Shown here: positions 6,540-6,975 of the stretch, one piece after another
Layout: each line of letters starts with the position of its first letter
Position numbering within the stretch: the stretch's first letter is position 1
From: Bacillota bacterium
Lineage (GTDB): Bacteria > Bacillota > Bacilli > Bacillales_B > DSM-18226
Direction of reading: 5' to 3'
Assembly (NCBI GenBank): GCA_030705665.1
Contig: JAUZQA010000225.1
Location: 1 to 6,975 of the forward strand
Length of the DNA: 6,975 nucleotides
The notes under the pieces: model-generated
The model's database searches: none
Seen by the model: only the letters and a program-made list of their open reading frames with translations
What the model was told of the DNA's origin: nothing
Position numbers and translations under genes: made by a program

Positions 6540-6975
6540 TGGAATTAGAACAATTGTTAAAAAAATATTTTGGATACAATTCTTTTAAGCCAGGACAAAA
6601 GGAAGTAATTACATCGATTTTAGAAGGGAACCATACACTCGCCATGCTCCCGACAGGGACCGGTAAATCCCTTTGCTATCAACTTCCCGGTTATATTTTT
6701 GAGGGAGCTGTTATCATCGTTTCTCCTTTATTATCACTTATGCAGGACCAAGTAGAACAAATGATGAGCTTTGGGGAAAAAAGAGTTATTGCTATAAACT
6801 CATTTTTAACATATGATGAGAAAAAAAATGTCCTTCACAATATAAAAAAATATAAGTATATATTTTTATCTCCAGAAATGCTTCATGTTGCTAACTTGCT
6901 CCGCATTTTAAAGACTATCAATATTTCATTATTTGTTATTGATGAGGCACACTGCATATCACAGTGGGGATATGA
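6539..6975 (+). CDS. recS: RecQ-family ATP-dependent DNA helicase, RecS/YpbC-like (3' end outside window)
   Basis: This is a superfamily 2 helicase that would unwind DNA 3' to 5' in recombination and repair. The first 145 codons are visible and the frame is open at the window edge. Motif 0 is FKPGQKEVI (16-24), Walker A is LPTGTGKS (37-44), motif Ia is SPLLSLMQDQ (62-71), and motif II is DEAH at 135-138 followed by CISQWGY, a RecQ signature. The ATG overlaps the last base of the ypbB stop, and a modest GGGG at 6528-6531 is the only ribosome site, so translation is probably coupled to ypbB. Bacillus subtilis has two RecQ homologs; the one next to fer and ypbB is the shorter RecS (YpbC), so that symbol is chosen by synteny. 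Whether RQC and HRDC domains are absent cannot be seen here; the generic alternative name is recQ. Confidence 0.9.
   Translation, partial: MELEQLLKKYFGYNSFKPGQKEVITSILEGNHTLAMLPTGTGKSLCYQLPGYIFEGAVIIVSPLLSLMQDQVEQMMSFGEKRVIAINSFLTYDEKKNVLHNIKKYKYIFLSPEMLHVANLLRILKTINISLFVIDEAHCISQWGY

Overview
The window looks like low-GC Firmicute DNA, most likely Bacillaceae (Bacillus or a close relative). The evidence is the ResC-ResD-ResE block, an 82-residue Bacillus-type ferredoxin, YpbB followed by a RecQ-family helicase, strong AAGGAGG-type Shine-Dalgarno sites, and intrinsic terminators with long T runs. I see no prophage, insertion sequence, CRISPR array, tRNA or rRNA.

Layout. (1) 2-1051 (+) is the 3' part of resC, a CcsA-type cytochrome c biogenesis membrane protein, closed by a hairpin terminator at 1136-1167. 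(2) 1052-1385 is a 334-base AT-rich leader with no gene. It holds the terminator, a pair of imperfect direct repeats, a ResD-box-like site and a dyad. (3) resD (1386-2102) and resE (2099-3871) overlap by 4 bases and encode the redox/oxygen-responsive two-component system. (4) 3872-4118 holds two hairpin terminators. Between them is a 16-bp palindrome that differs from the ParB/Spo0J parS consensus only at its two central bases. (5) 4119-4892 (+) encodes a secreted M23 peptidase with a C-terminal LysM domain and intact metal and catalytic residues. (6) Back-to-back terminators separate it from the convergent ferredoxin gene fer (5253-5005, -). (7) The fer/ypbB divergent region contains a good sigma-A promoter for fer (TTGAAA-N17-TACAAT) whose -35 and -10 hexamers lie inside the arms of an inverted repeat, with further dyads on both sides. 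(8) ypbB (5490-6539, +) overlaps by one base with the start of a RecQ-family helicase (6539 to the window end). By synteny this is recS/ypbC; it is cut off just after the DEAH box.

How the genes work together. ResC is part of the membrane machinery that attaches heme to c-type cytochromes. ResE senses a redox or respiratory signal and phosphorylates ResD, which controls respiration genes, in known systems including the res cluster. Ferredoxin is a low-potential electron carrier. YpbB and the helicase are translationally linked. YpbB ends in an HTH_40-like module of the kind found fused to some RecQ proteins, so the pair may be a split RecQ.

I found no clearly new multi-gene system. The points most worth checking are the parS-like site after resE, the palindromic fer promoter, the YpbB-helicase pairing, and a frame-breaking 16-bp tandem repeat inside ypbB.
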